A DNA stretch of 64,000 nt. Source: Candidatus Kryptoniota bacterium. Lineage in GTDB: Bacteria > Bacteroidota > Ignavibacteria > Kryptoniales > JAKASW01. Below the pieces are notes generated by a model. It searched no databases, was not told where the DNA came from, and was given only the letters and a program-made list of their open reading frames with translations. A program made the translations under genes and the position numbers. Positions 19,915 to 29,305 of this stretch are shown piece after piece (position 1 is the first letter of the stretch; every line of letters begins with the position of its first letter). The stretch lies in the NCBI GenBank assembly GCA_036567965.1, contig DATCTN010000031.1:372001-436000 (forward strand). Reading direction: 5' to 3'.

Positions 19915-21650
19915 TGGGTGTTGCTTCTCGCGGTCTCCTATTCCTCTGTCTTTCCTTAACTGTCGCTGACCCCGTCGCCTCGACAAATCACATCATCTCC
20001 AATTCGGGAGGCAATTCTTATCTATTTCCGACTGACGCTTCACATAAGATAAACTCGGGGTTTGCCGACTATCGTTCCTCCCATTTTCACGCGGGGATAG
20101 ATATTTCCACGAACAGGAAGATCGGTTATCCCGTGTATGCCGCGAGAGCGGGATATGTCTACCGAATATCTGTGTCTCCGTTCGGGTATGGAAAGATGAT
20201 CGTCCTCAGGCATGATGATTCGACTTTCACGGTTTACGGACATCTCTCGGAATTCAGCAGCGATATCGAAAAGAAAGTTGACGCTAAACAAAGCGAGGCA
20301 GGGAAGTACGGAGTGAATATCTATCTCTCATCCTCCGAAATAAAGGTTGAACGCGGAAAAATAATTGCTCGCACAGGAGCGACCGGTGTAGGAGGTCCCC
20401 ATCTTCATTTTGAAATAAGGGGAAAAGATTTTTCTCCGATCGATCCGCTGATCTACAGTTCCCTTGATGTGTCCGGATTCCGGACCCCGAAAATATTCGG
20501 AGTTGCCGTTCGTGGATTCAATTCGGACGTAGCAAGAGTCGCACGCGTAGTGAGATCCGGGAAGGAATATCGATCACGAGGTGAGTTCCGAATGCGGGAA
20601 CCCTTTTACTTTATTGTTCACGCGGCGGATTCATACGGGCATGGAGCTTACAAGCGTCCGCCGAAGTTCATACAGCTGAAAGTCGACGATCTCCAGGTAC
20701 TCAGCCTCGATCTGACGCGGGTTGATGTCGATGACGATCTCGACATAAGTTCTCTTGTCGATCTCTCCCTCTCCCGCCGATCTAAGACGTACTACAAACT
20801 TTGCGTGGACCGCGCGATCCCGTTTTCCGTTTTTACTCCCGGTTCGCCCGGCAGCGGAGTCATCGGCGGAAATTTCAGAAACGGAAAACACACCTACGAA
20901 ATTTCCATCGAAGACGAGGACGGCAACAGGGTAAGCGTGGCGGGAACGTTCTTCCTTGATATTCCCTCCTCTGCTGGTAAGAACGCCAACGCCGGCGGGA
21001 ACTTCATGCTGTCCCTCCAACCTTTCGATGAGAGAACTATTTCGCCTTCAACCAGCCTGACTTTGAATTTCCCGACGAATTGCTTCGATAGAGACGTGGA
21101 TGTCACTGTCGACCAGAACTCTCCTACATCCTTTTCGATTCTCCCGGCAAACCGGCAGCTCAGAAGAAGAATTGACGTCGTCTGGAAAGTTGATGATCGC
21201 GATGTCACTCTCTTTCGCAGAGTTAGAAATCATTGGACACCGGTCTTCAGCAAGAACGACGGAAAAGTCCTCACCGCTGAAATTGCCTACAAAACAGGCG
21301 AATTCTCGTTGCAAAAAGATAAAACGCCGCCGACGGTGGGGAAAATCCGGTTTGCCAGGAAGAATCCCTTTTACATTTCCGTCGCGCCGAACGACTTAAG
21401 TCGAGTTTTTGTATATTTTAAAGTGTCAGACAGCATGTCAGGAGTCGACACGGACCATATATTACTCAAAGTCGGTGACCGGACATATTTGTGTGAGTAC
21501 GATGTCGACAAGCATTCAGCATTTTGCAGTGTGAGCAGAGAAAGACTGCTGGCGGCGAAAAAGGTGGAATTGTCCGTACATGACAACGCAGGGAATGAGA
21601 GAAGGATCGTATCTAGGACGAGAGCGGGTTCCTTTGGGAAAAGGGTCTGA
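19914..21650 (+). CDS. Secreted M23 (LytM) peptidase-domain protein
   Basis: A 578-residue exported protein with an N-terminal signal (GLLFLCLSLTVADPVAS). The M23 domain (about 40-190) has the zinc ligands His59-x3-Asp63 (HFHAGID) and GPHLHFEI (His163, His165), so the metal site looks complete. The family cleaves peptidoglycan cross-links or activates amidases. The remaining ~380 residues are beta-rich Ig-like repeats containing KDKTPPTVGKIRF and SMSGVD. It is translationally coupled to parA upstream and to the potassium channel downstream by one-base TGATG overlaps. Confidence 0.88.
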   Translation: MGVASRGLLFLCLSLTVADPVASTNHIISNSGGNSYLFPTDASHKINSGFADYRSSHFHAGIDISTNRKIGYPVYAARAGYVYRISVSPFGYGKMIVLRHDDSTFTVYGHLSEFSSDIEKKVDAKQSEAGKYGVNIYLSSSEIKVERGKIIARTGATGVGGPHLHFEIRGKDFSPIDPLIYSSLDVSGFRTPKIFGVAVRGFNSDVARVARVVRSGKEYRSRGEFRMREPFYFIVHAADSYGHGAYKRPPKFIQLKVDDLQVLSLDLTRVDVDDDLDISSLVDLSLSRRSKTYYKLCVDRAIPFSVFTPGSPGSGVIGGNFRNGKHTYEISIEDEDGNRVSVAGTFFLDIPSSAGKNANAGGNFMLSLQPFDERTISPSTSLTLNFPTNCFDRDVDVTVDQNSPTSFSILPANRQLRRRIDVVWKVDDRDVTLFRRVRNHWTPVFSKNDGKVLTAEIAYKTGEFSLQKDKTPPTVGKIRFARKNPFYISVAPNDLSRVFVYFKVSDSMSGVDTDHILLKVGDRTYLCEYDVDKHSAFCSVSRERLLAAKKVELSVHDNAGNERRIVSRTRAGSFGKRV

Positions 21651-22786
21651 TGAAAAGATTCTGGAAACGACGGGACACTGGAGTAAGTGTAAATCTTGTT
21701 CCGGTTACCGCCGCACTCATCGGGCTGGTTCTCGTCGGAGCGTGCCTCGCGTATTTTGCCGAATGGCATCGTGGTCAGATTCATTCGTTCTGGGACGCGA
21801 TCTGGTGGGCGGTGGTCACCATGACGACAGTGGGTTACGGCGACATCGTTCCGCATACCGTCCTCGGGCGGATCGTCGGGATGTTCGTAATGCTGGCGGG
21901 AATTTCCGTCATCTCGCTTCTAACGGCGACGATCTCCTCGTTATTCGTAGCGCAAAGAATAAGAGAGAGCCAGGGATTGAGACAGGTAAAGATTAAAGGA
22001 CACATAATCGTTTGCGGGTGGAACGAGAGGCTCGACAGCCTCCTTGAGACGCTCGACAGGACGTCGGCCGGAAGGAAGGATACCGTCGTTCTTGTTAACG
22101 AGATGCCTCCGGAGCGTATGGAGGAAGTCATGTCCGGTTATCGTAATCTGACAGTCAAGTATGTCCACGGTGACTACACGAAAGAACCGACGCTTTCAAG
22201 GGCGAATATCAAAGAAGCGCGGGCGGCGATAATAATCCCGGACATGTCGACGACTTCCTCTCCTCGTGACGACAAAACGCTTCCCGCCGCGCTAGCCATT
22301 AAGTCGATGAAGCGAGATTTGAAAGTTTACGCGCACATTATCGACAAAGAGAACCTCTCGCATCTGCGGCGAGCGAATGTCGACGACGTTATTGTCAGCG
22401 ACGATCATATCGGCTACCTCCTGGCTTCGGACATATCGTCGCCAGGCGTGGCACAGACAGCCGCGATTTTATTGAGCAGTGAAGCCGGGACGAGTTTGGC
22501 GCGAGTCCACGTCCCGCGGGAGCTTGTCGGAAAAAGTTTTCGCGAGCTCCAGGATTATTTCAAGTCGCATCAGAACAGCATAGCCATCGGGATGGTTGTG
22601 GAAGAAGAGTCCGTGAAGCTGACCGATCTTTTATCGGCGGATTACAGCGCGATAGACGCATTCATCGAAAGAAAATTCAAGGCCGCGGGTCTTGATATGC
22701 TCGAGAAGGGCGGCGTCCGCCTGAATCTGAATCCGCCTCTCGATTATGTCGTACAGGAAAAAGAAGACGCGATCGTGATAGGATGA
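21650..22786 (+). CDS. Potassium channel with RCK (TrkA-N) domain, MthK-like
   Basis: A 378-residue channel subunit: TM1 about residues 16-38, pore helix and selectivity filter TVGYGD (60-65), TM2 about 71-98, then a cytoplasmic RCK NAD-binding-like domain beginning HIIVCGWNERLDSLLE (about 118) and a TrkA-C-like portion. The architecture matches two-TM gated K+ channels such as MthK. The loop of the canonical GxGxxG in the RCK is altered (CGWNER). Its stop overlaps the next gene by ATGA (22783-22786), linking it to a cyclic-nucleotide-binding protein. Confidence 0.92.
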   Translation: MKRFWKRRDTGVSVNLVPVTAALIGLVLVGACLAYFAEWHRGQIHSFWDAIWWAVVTMTTVGYGDIVPHTVLGRIVGMFVMLAGISVISLLTATISSLFVAQRIRESQGLRQVKIKGHIIVCGWNERLDSLLETLDRTSAGRKDTVVLVNEMPPERMEEVMSGYRNLTVKYVHGDYTKEPTLSRANIKEARAAIIIPDMSTTSSPRDDKTLPAALAIKSMKRDLKVYAHIIDKENLSHLRRANVDDVIVSDDHIGYLLASDISSPGVAQTAAILLSSEAGTSLARVHVPRELVGKSFRELQDYFKSHQNSIAIGMVVEEESVKLTDLLSADYSAIDAFIERKFKAAGLDMLEKGGVRLNLNPPLDYVVQEKEDAIVIG

Positions 22787-23298
22787 GAACTCAATCGCTT
22801 GATATCGATCTGGGCAAGACAACGGTGTTTGCCGGTCTTGCCGAAGACAAGCTCGCGAAGATCGCCAGCATCGTCACAGTAAAGAACTTTCCGGCCGACC
22901 AGTTGGTTTTCAAGGAAGGCGAAAGCGGCGACAGCATTTTCATCCTTCTTTCCGGTGAAGTCGAAGTTTCCAAGTCGCTCGTCATTCACTCATCCGGTGC
23001 CGCGGTCGATCCCCGCGACAAGTCGCTGCTCCGGCTCTCGGCAAAAAATTTTCCGTTCTTCGGAGAGATGTCTCTCTTCGATAAGGAGAGCGCGAGGAGC
23101 GCAACGGTTCGTACTTCGGCCCCGTCCAGGTTCGCCGTGATCAATCTCGCGGATTTCGTCAAGCTGGCGGAATCCGATTATGAAATCGGATACAGAACCA
23201 TGCTCAATGTGGCATGGGTGTTGAGCGATCGGCTCAACAAGACGAATAACGATTTGCTGAAAGTGACTACCGCCCTCGGCATCGCACTGGAGAGATAA
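22783..23298 (+). CDS. Cyclic-nucleotide-binding domain protein
   Basis: A 171-residue protein made of one CNBD with short flanks and no DNA-binding helix-turn-helix. The beta roll shows FKEGESGDSIFILLSGEVEV (43-62) and a phosphate-binding cassette FFGEMSLFDKESARSATV (92-109), with Glu95 and Arg105 in the positions that usually hold cNMP. A 4-base ATGA overlap with the K+ channel gene suggests a separate regulatory subunit for that channel. It could equally bind another ligand, since the cassette is not a perfect match. Confidence 0.85.
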   Translation: MRTQSLDIDLGKTTVFAGLAEDKLAKIASIVTVKNFPADQLVFKEGESGDSIFILLSGEVEVSKSLVIHSSGAAVDPRDKSLLRLSAKNFPFFGEMSLFDKESARSATVRTSAPSRFAVINLADFVKLAESDYEIGYRTMLNVAWVLSDRLNKTNNDLLKVTTALGIALER

Positions 23299-23336
23299 AC
23301 TCCAAAGGGCCGCAATAATTCGAAAGACGTTTTTAA

Positions 23337-25985
23337 ATGAGCAGAGAAATTCCCAAAACATATTCACCTTCCGAAATCGAAGACAAGTGGTACAAATTCT
23401 GGCTCGACAAAAAATTATTCGAAGCGAGAGTAAATCCTGAAAAGAAACCATATACAGTAGTCATCCCCCCACCTAACATCACCGGCATCCTTACCATGGG
23501 ACATGTCCTCAACAATTCCATCCAGGATGCATTTGTCCGCTGGAAGAGAATGAAGGGCTATGAGGCCTGCTGGGTTCCGGGCACCGATCATGCAGGCATA
23601 GCAACTCAAAACGTCGTGGAGAAAAGTCTCGCTAAAGAGGGGAAGGATCGCCACGCACTGGGAAGAGAGAAATTTGTCGAGCTCGTCTGGAAATGGAGAG
23701 AGAATTACGGCGGGGCAATTATCAAACAGTTGAAAAAGCTCGGCGTTTCATGCGATTGGACACGCGAAAGATTTACGATGGACTCCGGTTTGTCGCATGC
23801 GGTTCAGGAAGTTTTTGTGAGATTGTACAAGAAGGGACTTGTCTATCGTGGAAAATACATCGTCAACTGGTGCCCGAAGGATCATACGGCGATAAGTGAC
23901 GACGAAGTCGAATACCAGGAAAAGAACGGCAAACTCTATTTCCTGAAGTATCCGCTTGAGGATGGAAGCGGGCATATCACTGTCGCTACAACTCGTCCTG
24001 AGACGATGCTTGGAGACGTAGCGGTTGCGGTTAATCCCGCCGATGAACGGTATAAGAAGTATGTGGGACAAAATCTCGTCCTTCCCCTGGTCGGCAGAAA
24101 GATGAGAGTAATCGCTGATGACTATGTTGACAGGGAGTTCGGGACAGGCGCTGTCAAGATCACTCCCGCTCACGATCCGAACGATTTCCGGGTCGCTGAA
24201 CGCCACGGCCTTGAGAAGGTTGTGGTCCTCGATATCTCGGCTAAGGTCAATGAGAATGCTCCCGCAAAATACAGAGGTCTGGATCGATTCAAAGCAAGAA
24301 AACAGGTGGTCGAGGATCTCGATGCACTCGGACTCGTTGAGAAAATCGTCGATTACAATTTGTCAGTCGGTGAATGCTACAGGTGCCACACTGTCGTAGA
24401 ACCGTATCTTTCCGATCAGTGGTTCGTGAAGATGCGCCCTCTCGCGGAGCCGGCGTTGAAAGCCGTTCGTGAGAGGAAAATCAAATTCTACCCGGAGCAC
24501 TGGCTGAAGACATATGAAAACTGGATGGAAAATATAAGGGATTGGTGCATAAGCCGGCAGCTCTGGTGGGGCCACAGGATCCCGGTTTGGTACTGCAAGG
24601 AGTGCGGTGAACTCACTGTTAGCACAAGCGAGCCTTCGGTGGCATGTCCGAAATGCGGAAAAAGATCTTACAAGCAGGACGAAGATGTTCTGGACACCTG
24701 GTTCTCTTCGTGGCTGTGGCCGTTCTCCGTTTTTGGCTGGCCGGACAAAATGGACGATGTAAAATATTTCTATCCGACCGACACGCTGGTCACCGCGCCG
24801 GACATAATTTTCTTCTGGGTTGCGCGGATGGTGATGTCGGGGATCGAGTTCATGGGCGACATACCGTTCAAAGATGTTTATTTCACGAGTATCATCCGCG
24901 ATATGCAGGGGAGAAAGATGTCCAAGTCGCTCGGCAATTCTCCCGATCCGCTCGATGTGATAGAAAAGTACGGAGCCGACGCGCTCAGGTTCACAATACT
25001 CTATCTCGCCCCACTCGGTCAGGACGTTTTGTTTTCAGCCGAGAAGTGCGAGATCGGTCGCAACTTTGCTAACAAGATCTGGAATGCCGGGCGATTTCTT
25101 CTTATGAACCGCGACAAGCTTGAAGTATCTGCGGCACCCGATAATTCCGTTTTTGATTTCGCCGACCGATGGATCATCAGCAGAATGAACCGCACGATCC
25201 GCGACCTCAACGACGCGCTCGGGGTTTTCCGGATCAACGAAGCGGCGAAGATCATTTATGACTTCGTATGGCATGATTACTGTGACTGGTATGTAGAAAT
25301 GGTTAAGGAACGGTTGAACCTGGAACCTGCCGCGATGACGCGAGCCATAATTACTGCCAATGCAATTTCTGTATTTGAAAACGCGCTTAAGCTCCTGCAT
25401 CCGATCATGCCCTTCATAACGGAAGAGCTGTACAACGTTATGCAGACCGGACAGGAAAGCATAACCGTAGCCGAATTTCCCGAGGCGGATGGGCGATTCA
25501 TCAGCGATGCTGTAGATAACGAAATGAGTCTCGTGCAGGAGACTATCACTGCGATAAGATCGATCCGAAAAGAAGCTGACGTGCCGCCTGGTGTTCTGGT
25601 GGACATAGTGATAAAACCTAATGATGATTCGACCCTGGATACGTTGTCAGTTAACCAGGCGTATATCAGGCGACTCGCGAAGGTCGAGTCGCTGAGCATC
25701 GGTTTCACTTTGCATAAGCCCGCGACTTCTGCCAGCACGGTCATCAGAGGCACTGAGATTTTTGTTTCCCTCGAGGGTCTCGTGAACGCCGACGCGGAGC
25801 GTAGCCGGCTGGAAAAGGAAATGAATCGCCTGAAAAGCGCCATTTCTGGAATTGAGGCGAAGCTGAAGAATGAACAGTTCGTACAGCGCGCACCGGCAAA
25901 TGTAATTGATAAGGAAAAGATTAAACTCGATTCAATGAAAGGGAGTCTCGCCAAACTTGAACAGAACTATCAGGCAATCAAATAG
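23337..25985 (+). CDS. valS: Valyl-tRNA synthetase
   Basis: Class I synthetase charging tRNA(Val). The HIGH-type motif is PPPNITGILTMGH (about 42-54), the editing CP1 domain has TTRPETMLGD, zinc-binding cysteine pairs occur (WYCKECGEL, CPKCGK), the second signature is KMSKS (527-531), and the C-terminal coiled-coil arm is present (SRLEKEMNRLKSAISGIEAK). The 882-residue length is normal. It starts 38 bases after the CNBD gene with no strong Shine-Dalgarno. Confidence 0.98.
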   Translation: MSREIPKTYSPSEIEDKWYKFWLDKKLFEARVNPEKKPYTVVIPPPNITGILTMGHVLNNSIQDAFVRWKRMKGYEACWVPGTDHAGIATQNVVEKSLAKEGKDRHALGREKFVELVWKWRENYGGAIIKQLKKLGVSCDWTRERFTMDSGLSHAVQEVFVRLYKKGLVYRGKYIVNWCPKDHTAISDDEVEYQEKNGKLYFLKYPLEDGSGHITVATTRPETMLGDVAVAVNPADERYKKYVGQNLVLPLVGRKMRVIADDYVDREFGTGAVKITPAHDPNDFRVAERHGLEKVVVLDISAKVNENAPAKYRGLDRFKARKQVVEDLDALGLVEKIVDYNLSVGECYRCHTVVEPYLSDQWFVKMRPLAEPALKAVRERKIKFYPEHWLKTYENWMENIRDWCISRQLWWGHRIPVWYCKECGELTVSTSEPSVACPKCGKRSYKQDEDVLDTWFSSWLWPFSVFGWPDKMDDVKYFYPTDTLVTAPDIIFFWVARMVMSGIEFMGDIPFKDVYFTSIIRDMQGRKMSKSLGNSPDPLDVIEKYGADALRFTILYLAPLGQDVLFSAEKCEIGRNFANKIWNAGRFLLMNRDKLEVSAAPDNSVFDFADRWIISRMNRTIRDLNDALGVFRINEAAKIIYDFVWHDYCDWYVEMVKERLNLEPAAMTRAIITANAISVFENALKLLHPIMPFITEELYNVMQTGQESITVAEFPEADGRFISDAVDNEMSLVQETITAIRSIRKEADVPPGVLVDIVIKPNDDSTLDTLSVNQAYIRRLAKVESLSIGFTLHKPATSASTVIRGTEIFVSLEGLVNADAERSRLEKEMNRLKSAISGIEAKLKNEQFVQRAPANVIDKEKIKLDSMKGSLAKLEQNYQAIK

Positions 25986-26067
25986 TCGACGGCGAGCCGT
26001 CAATGCTCTCCTTACTTTCAATTCGTCCACATTTTGACTTTTTCAATTTGATTTATACGGAGGACTT

Positions 26068-26559
26068 ATGCCTTCATTCGATATCGTGAACCGCGTTGAC
26101 CTGCAGGAAGTCGACAATGCGATAAATAATACGAAGAAAGAGATTGCGACACGTTACGATTTTCGCGGCTCGCCCGCCGAGGTCAACCTGGACAAGAAGG
26201 AAAAGGTGATCCATGTCGTAGCTGAACACGAGATGAGGATGGACGCGGTAATGGATATGCTGATGACTCATTTGATAAAACGAAAAGTCGACCCGAAGGT
26301 GCTGAAGCTCAAAGCTATCGAGCCGACGTCACAGGGTCATGTGAAGAGAGATATAACTATACAGGAAGGAATCGAGACGGAGATCGCGAAGAAAATTGTA
26401 AAGATGATCAAAGATGAGAAACTAAAAGTGCAGGCGGCGATCCAGGACGAACAAGTCCGTGTCAGCGGCAAGAAGATCGATGATCTTCAGGATGTGATTA
26501 AGATGCTTCGCGGCCACGACCTCGGGATACCGCTCCAATTTGTCAACATGAAAAGTTGA
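26068..26559 (+). CDS. yajQ: YajQ-family nucleotide-binding protein
   Basis: A 163-residue UPF0234 protein beginning MPSFDIVNRVDLQEVDNA, with TRYDFRGS and the C-terminal DLQDVIKMLRGHDLGIPLQFVN, all family hallmarks. Members bind nucleotides, and in some species cyclic-di-GMP, and are small cytoplasmic proteins with a two-fold repeat of an RNP-like fold. The start has a GGAGG at about 26059. rfbC follows 9 bases after its stop. Confidence 0.95.
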   Translation: MPSFDIVNRVDLQEVDNAINNTKKEIATRYDFRGSPAEVNLDKKEKVIHVVAEHEMRMDAVMDMLMTHLIKRKVDPKVLKLKAIEPTSQGHVKRDITIQEGIETEIAKKIVKMIKDEKLKVQAAIQDEQVRVSGKKIDDLQDVIKMLRGHDLGIPLQFVNMKS

Positions 26560-26568
26560 GCCTCAAAA

Positions 26569-27120
26569 ATGCCGTTTCATTTTACATCGGTAAGAAGTCC
26601 GGAAGGGCTGACGATAATCGAACCGTACACGTTCGGTGACGAACGCGGGTTCTTCATGGAGACATATCGTCAGGATGAGTTTGCGAAAGCGGGCATCGAA
26701 GACAAGTTTATCCAGGACAACCATTCGAGATCCGCCAAGGGTGTGATTCGCGGACTTCATTATCAGGTAGACCCGAGCGAACAATCGAAGCTGGTCCGGT
26801 GCGTTCGGGGCGAAATATTCGACGTGGCGCTAGATCTGAGGATGAAATCGCCGACTTTCGGTGAATGGTACGGTCTGGTTCTCTCTGAAGAAAACAAGAA
26901 GATGTTCCACGTTCCGAGAGGTTTTGCCCACGGCTACTCCACGCTCTCTGATATTGCGGAGGTGGTTTACAAGGTCGACGAGTTTTATTCGCGTGAAGAC
27001 GAGCGCGGAATCAGATTTGACGACCCGAAGCTGGCAATCGAATGGCGTGTTTTCAACCCGGTAGTCTCCAGCAAAGACAAAGCGCTGCCTCGGTTCGACG
27101 AGAAAGGCGAGTATTTCTAA
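26569..27120 (+). CDS. rfbC: dTDP-4-dehydrorhamnose 3,5-epimerase
   Basis: Cupin-fold epimerase of dTDP-L-rhamnose synthesis, acting in the cytoplasm on dTDP-4-dehydro-6-deoxyglucose. The catalytic pair is His64 (IRGLHYQ) and Tyr134 (VVYKVDEFY). FVPRGFAHG-type (HVPRGFAHGYSTL) and GERGFF-type (GDERGFFMETY) motifs are present; 183 residues is the usual length. The other rhamnose genes are not in the window. Confidence 0.95.
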   Translation: MPFHFTSVRSPEGLTIIEPYTFGDERGFFMETYRQDEFAKAGIEDKFIQDNHSRSAKGVIRGLHYQVDPSEQSKLVRCVRGEIFDVALDLRMKSPTFGEWYGLVLSEENKKMFHVPRGFAHGYSTLSDIAEVVYKVDEFYSREDERGIRFDDPKLAIEWRVFNPVVSSKDKALPRFDEKGEYF

Positions 27121-27250
27121 AACGAATCCATAACTCTTAATTTACGATTTATGATCCATATGGTGTCAGGGGAAATTGATTGACGAATAAAGATGGAATT
27201 GAAGACGGACGGCTCTCGCCGGGTGACAAATCTTGAATTGTAGACTATAA

Positions 27251-27667
27251 ATGTTCGTTCAACGTGAAATTCAAATCGCTACACGTCGGCATTCTGAAAT
27301 GCACGATCTGACCGAAAGAGTACAGTCGATAGTTTCTGAATCAAAGATTTCTGTCGGCACCGTAAACGTTTCTGTTGTCGGGAGCACGGCTGCAGTGGGA
27401 ACAATAGAATTTGAGCCGGGACTGGAACGCGATCTGCCGGAACTTCTTGACAGGCTGATACCGCCAGGGAGAAACTACGGGCACGAACAGGCGTGGCACG
27501 ATGGAAACGGACACTCGCATTTGCAGGCGACGATGCTCGGGCCGAGTTTAACTCTGCCGATAAGCGATGGAAGATTATTAGTCGGGACTTGGCAACAGAT
27601 TTTTTTGATTGAGCTGGACATCAAGCCGCGGAACAGGGAAGTAGTCGTGACGGTTTATGGAGAATGA
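27251..27667 (+). CDS. YjbQ-family (UPF0047) protein, secondary thiamine-phosphate synthase type
   Basis: A 138-residue protein with the family's histidine cluster YGHEQAWHDGNGHSHLQAT (about 77-95), the STAAVGTIEFEPGL segment and GTWQQIFLIELD. Members have weak thiamine-phosphate synthase activity, but their physiological role is unsettled. It is the last housekeeping-type gene before the restriction/accessory island. Confidence 0.92.
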   Translation: MFVQREIQIATRRHSEMHDLTERVQSIVSESKISVGTVNVSVVGSTAAVGTIEFEPGLERDLPELLDRLIPPGRNYGHEQAWHDGNGHSHLQATMLGPSLTLPISDGRLLVGTWQQIFLIELDIKPRNREVVVTVYGE

Positions 27668-27741
27668 AACGGAAAAATTTTTATGATGTGCAAATCGAAC
27701 TGCCGAGGGGCTGAAGCGACATGGGAGAGATGACCGCAAGG

Positions 27742-27771
27742 TTGATTTCTTAGGCAATGCGGGTTAGTTTG
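27742..27771 (+). promoter_or_regulatory. Candidate Bacteroidota-type promoter for the island
   Basis: TTG at 27742-27744 and TAGTTTG at 27765-27771, 20 bases apart, approximate the -33/-7 pattern TTTG-N19-21-TAnnTTTG, 73 bases before the first ATG of the island. The match is one base short in each box, so this is only a candidate. Confidence 0.25.
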
Positions 27772-27844
27772 ATAAAGTGGAAATGGCACTGTTTGTAACT
27801 TGGGTGACTGAAACTCAACACGTTGCAAAATTTGGGGGCGAACA

Positions 27845-29248
27845 ATGAAAACTGAAGCAACTACGACGGTGCTGGCACAAATCCTCAAGGACTCAGATTA
27901 CAATCTTTCCATCTTTGCAGACGAGGACATCAAAGGGTTGGAAGCAAAAATCACAGTAGTGAAGAGCAAACCTTATGTCGAGTGTATAATTCGTGAAAAG
28001 GATGTCCAGCTTAAGCCGGAGGAAATTGTTCGCCAGCTTTACACAATGAAGTTGATGAAGGATTATGGTTATCCTAAGAAACGCATCAGGTTTGAGCATC
28101 CCGTGCAGTTTGGAAGGGAAACAAAATCGGCTGACATTGTGGTCTTTGACAGGGACAGGCCAACTGTCGAGTATATCATCGTAGAGGTTAAAAAGCCCAA
28201 ACTCAAGGACGGAAAGGAACAGCTCCGTTCTTATTGCAACGCGACCGGGGCGCCTATTGGTGTCTGGACAAACGGCGGCCAGATTTCTCACTATAACCGC
28301 AAAGACCCCAATTTCTTCGAGGACATTACGGATATTCCCAAATCAGATCAGACTCTCCAGGATATTTTGAAGGAGCGATTCACGCTCAAGGATTTGGTGA
28401 TCCGGGACAAGATTCCTAACGAAGGGAAATCGCTCAAAGACATCATAACTGAGATGGAAGACGAGGTACTCGCGAATGCGGGCGTCGATGTGTTCGAAGA
28501 AGTGTTCAAGCTCATCTTCACAAAACTGTATGACGAATACCTCAGTCAGAAAGATAAAGCCGTCATCAACTGGAATCTAAATGGTGCTTCTGCTCCGAGG
28601 GTTTCAGAGCGCCGCCGGTCCACCAGCAGGAACAAGAACGATTCATTCGAGTCGATGAAAAAGGTCGTCGAAAGGATTGACGATACCACGTTCCGAGTGC
28701 TTGAGTTTAGAAACACAGGGCAGTCAGAAGGGGATTTGAAAAATAAGATTCAAAGACTGTTTGACGATGCGAAGCAGAAATGGCCGGGTGTATTTCCGGA
28801 CAGCAGCAAGATTGATCTCAGCCCTTCTCATCTTTCCGTTTGCGTTGCAAGTCTTCAGGACATCAAGCTGTTCAATTCAAACCTGCAGGTGATCGATGAA
28901 GCCTTCGAATATTTAGTGAGCAAATCGGCGAAGGGAGAGAAAGGCCAATACTTCACTCCGCGCCACGTGATAGACATGTGCATCAAGATGCTTAACCCGA
29001 AACCAGGTGAGTACATGATAGATTCGGCAGCTGGCTCCTGCGGGTTCACGGTACACACGATCTTCAAGATTACGGGCCATCTCTTCGACAGCAGGGATAT
29101 ATCCGAAGAGGAAAAGAAAGATGTGTTGAAGGTGTTCGGGATCGATTTTGACGAAAAAGTCGTGCGTGTTGCCAGGACGCTGAACCTGATAGCCGGCGAC
29201 GGCGAGACGAACGTTCTTCACCTCAACTCTCTCGACTACGACAGGTGA
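27845..29248 (+). CDS. N-terminal fragment: PD-(D/E)xK nuclease domain plus SAM-binding half of methyltransferase
   Basis: 467 residues. Residues about 55-165 form an HsdR_N-like nuclease domain with Asp97 (SADIVVF), Glu114 and Lys116 (VEVKKPK). A helical HsdM_N-like region follows. The methyltransferase starts near KGEKGQYFTPRHVID, and motif I is DSAAGSCGF (from residue 393). Translation stops before catalytic motif IV. The ATG at 27845 follows GGGGGCG-rich sequence that can serve as Shine-Dalgarno. Confidence 0.85.
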   Translation: MKTEATTTVLAQILKDSDYNLSIFADEDIKGLEAKITVVKSKPYVECIIREKDVQLKPEEIVRQLYTMKLMKDYGYPKKRIRFEHPVQFGRETKSADIVVFDRDRPTVEYIIVEVKKPKLKDGKEQLRSYCNATGAPIGVWTNGGQISHYNRKDPNFFEDITDIPKSDQTLQDILKERFTLKDLVIRDKIPNEGKSLKDIITEMEDEVLANAGVDVFEEVFKLIFTKLYDEYLSQKDKAVINWNLNGASAPRVSERRRSTSRNKNDSFESMKKVVERIDDTTFRVLEFRNTGQSEGDLKNKIQRLFDDAKQKWPGVFPDSSKIDLSPSHLSVCVASLQDIKLFNSNLQVIDEAFEYLVSKSAKGEKGQYFTPRHVIDMCIKMLNPKPGEYMIDSAAGSCGFTVHTIFKITGHLFDSRDISEEEKKDVLKVFGIDFDEKVVRVARTLNLIAGDGETNVLHLNSLDYDR

Positions 29249-29305
29249 AACGAGACCGTTAACAACCGCGACTGGTCGGCGACGTATGGCTCAGGGTTCA
29301 AGAGG

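Noticed and set aside
29246-29248. TGA read as Trp by an alternative genetic code
   Set aside because: Confident genes in the window end in TGA (for example gatB and the FAHD, ParA and M23 genes), and Trp is encoded by TGG throughout, so the code is standard.
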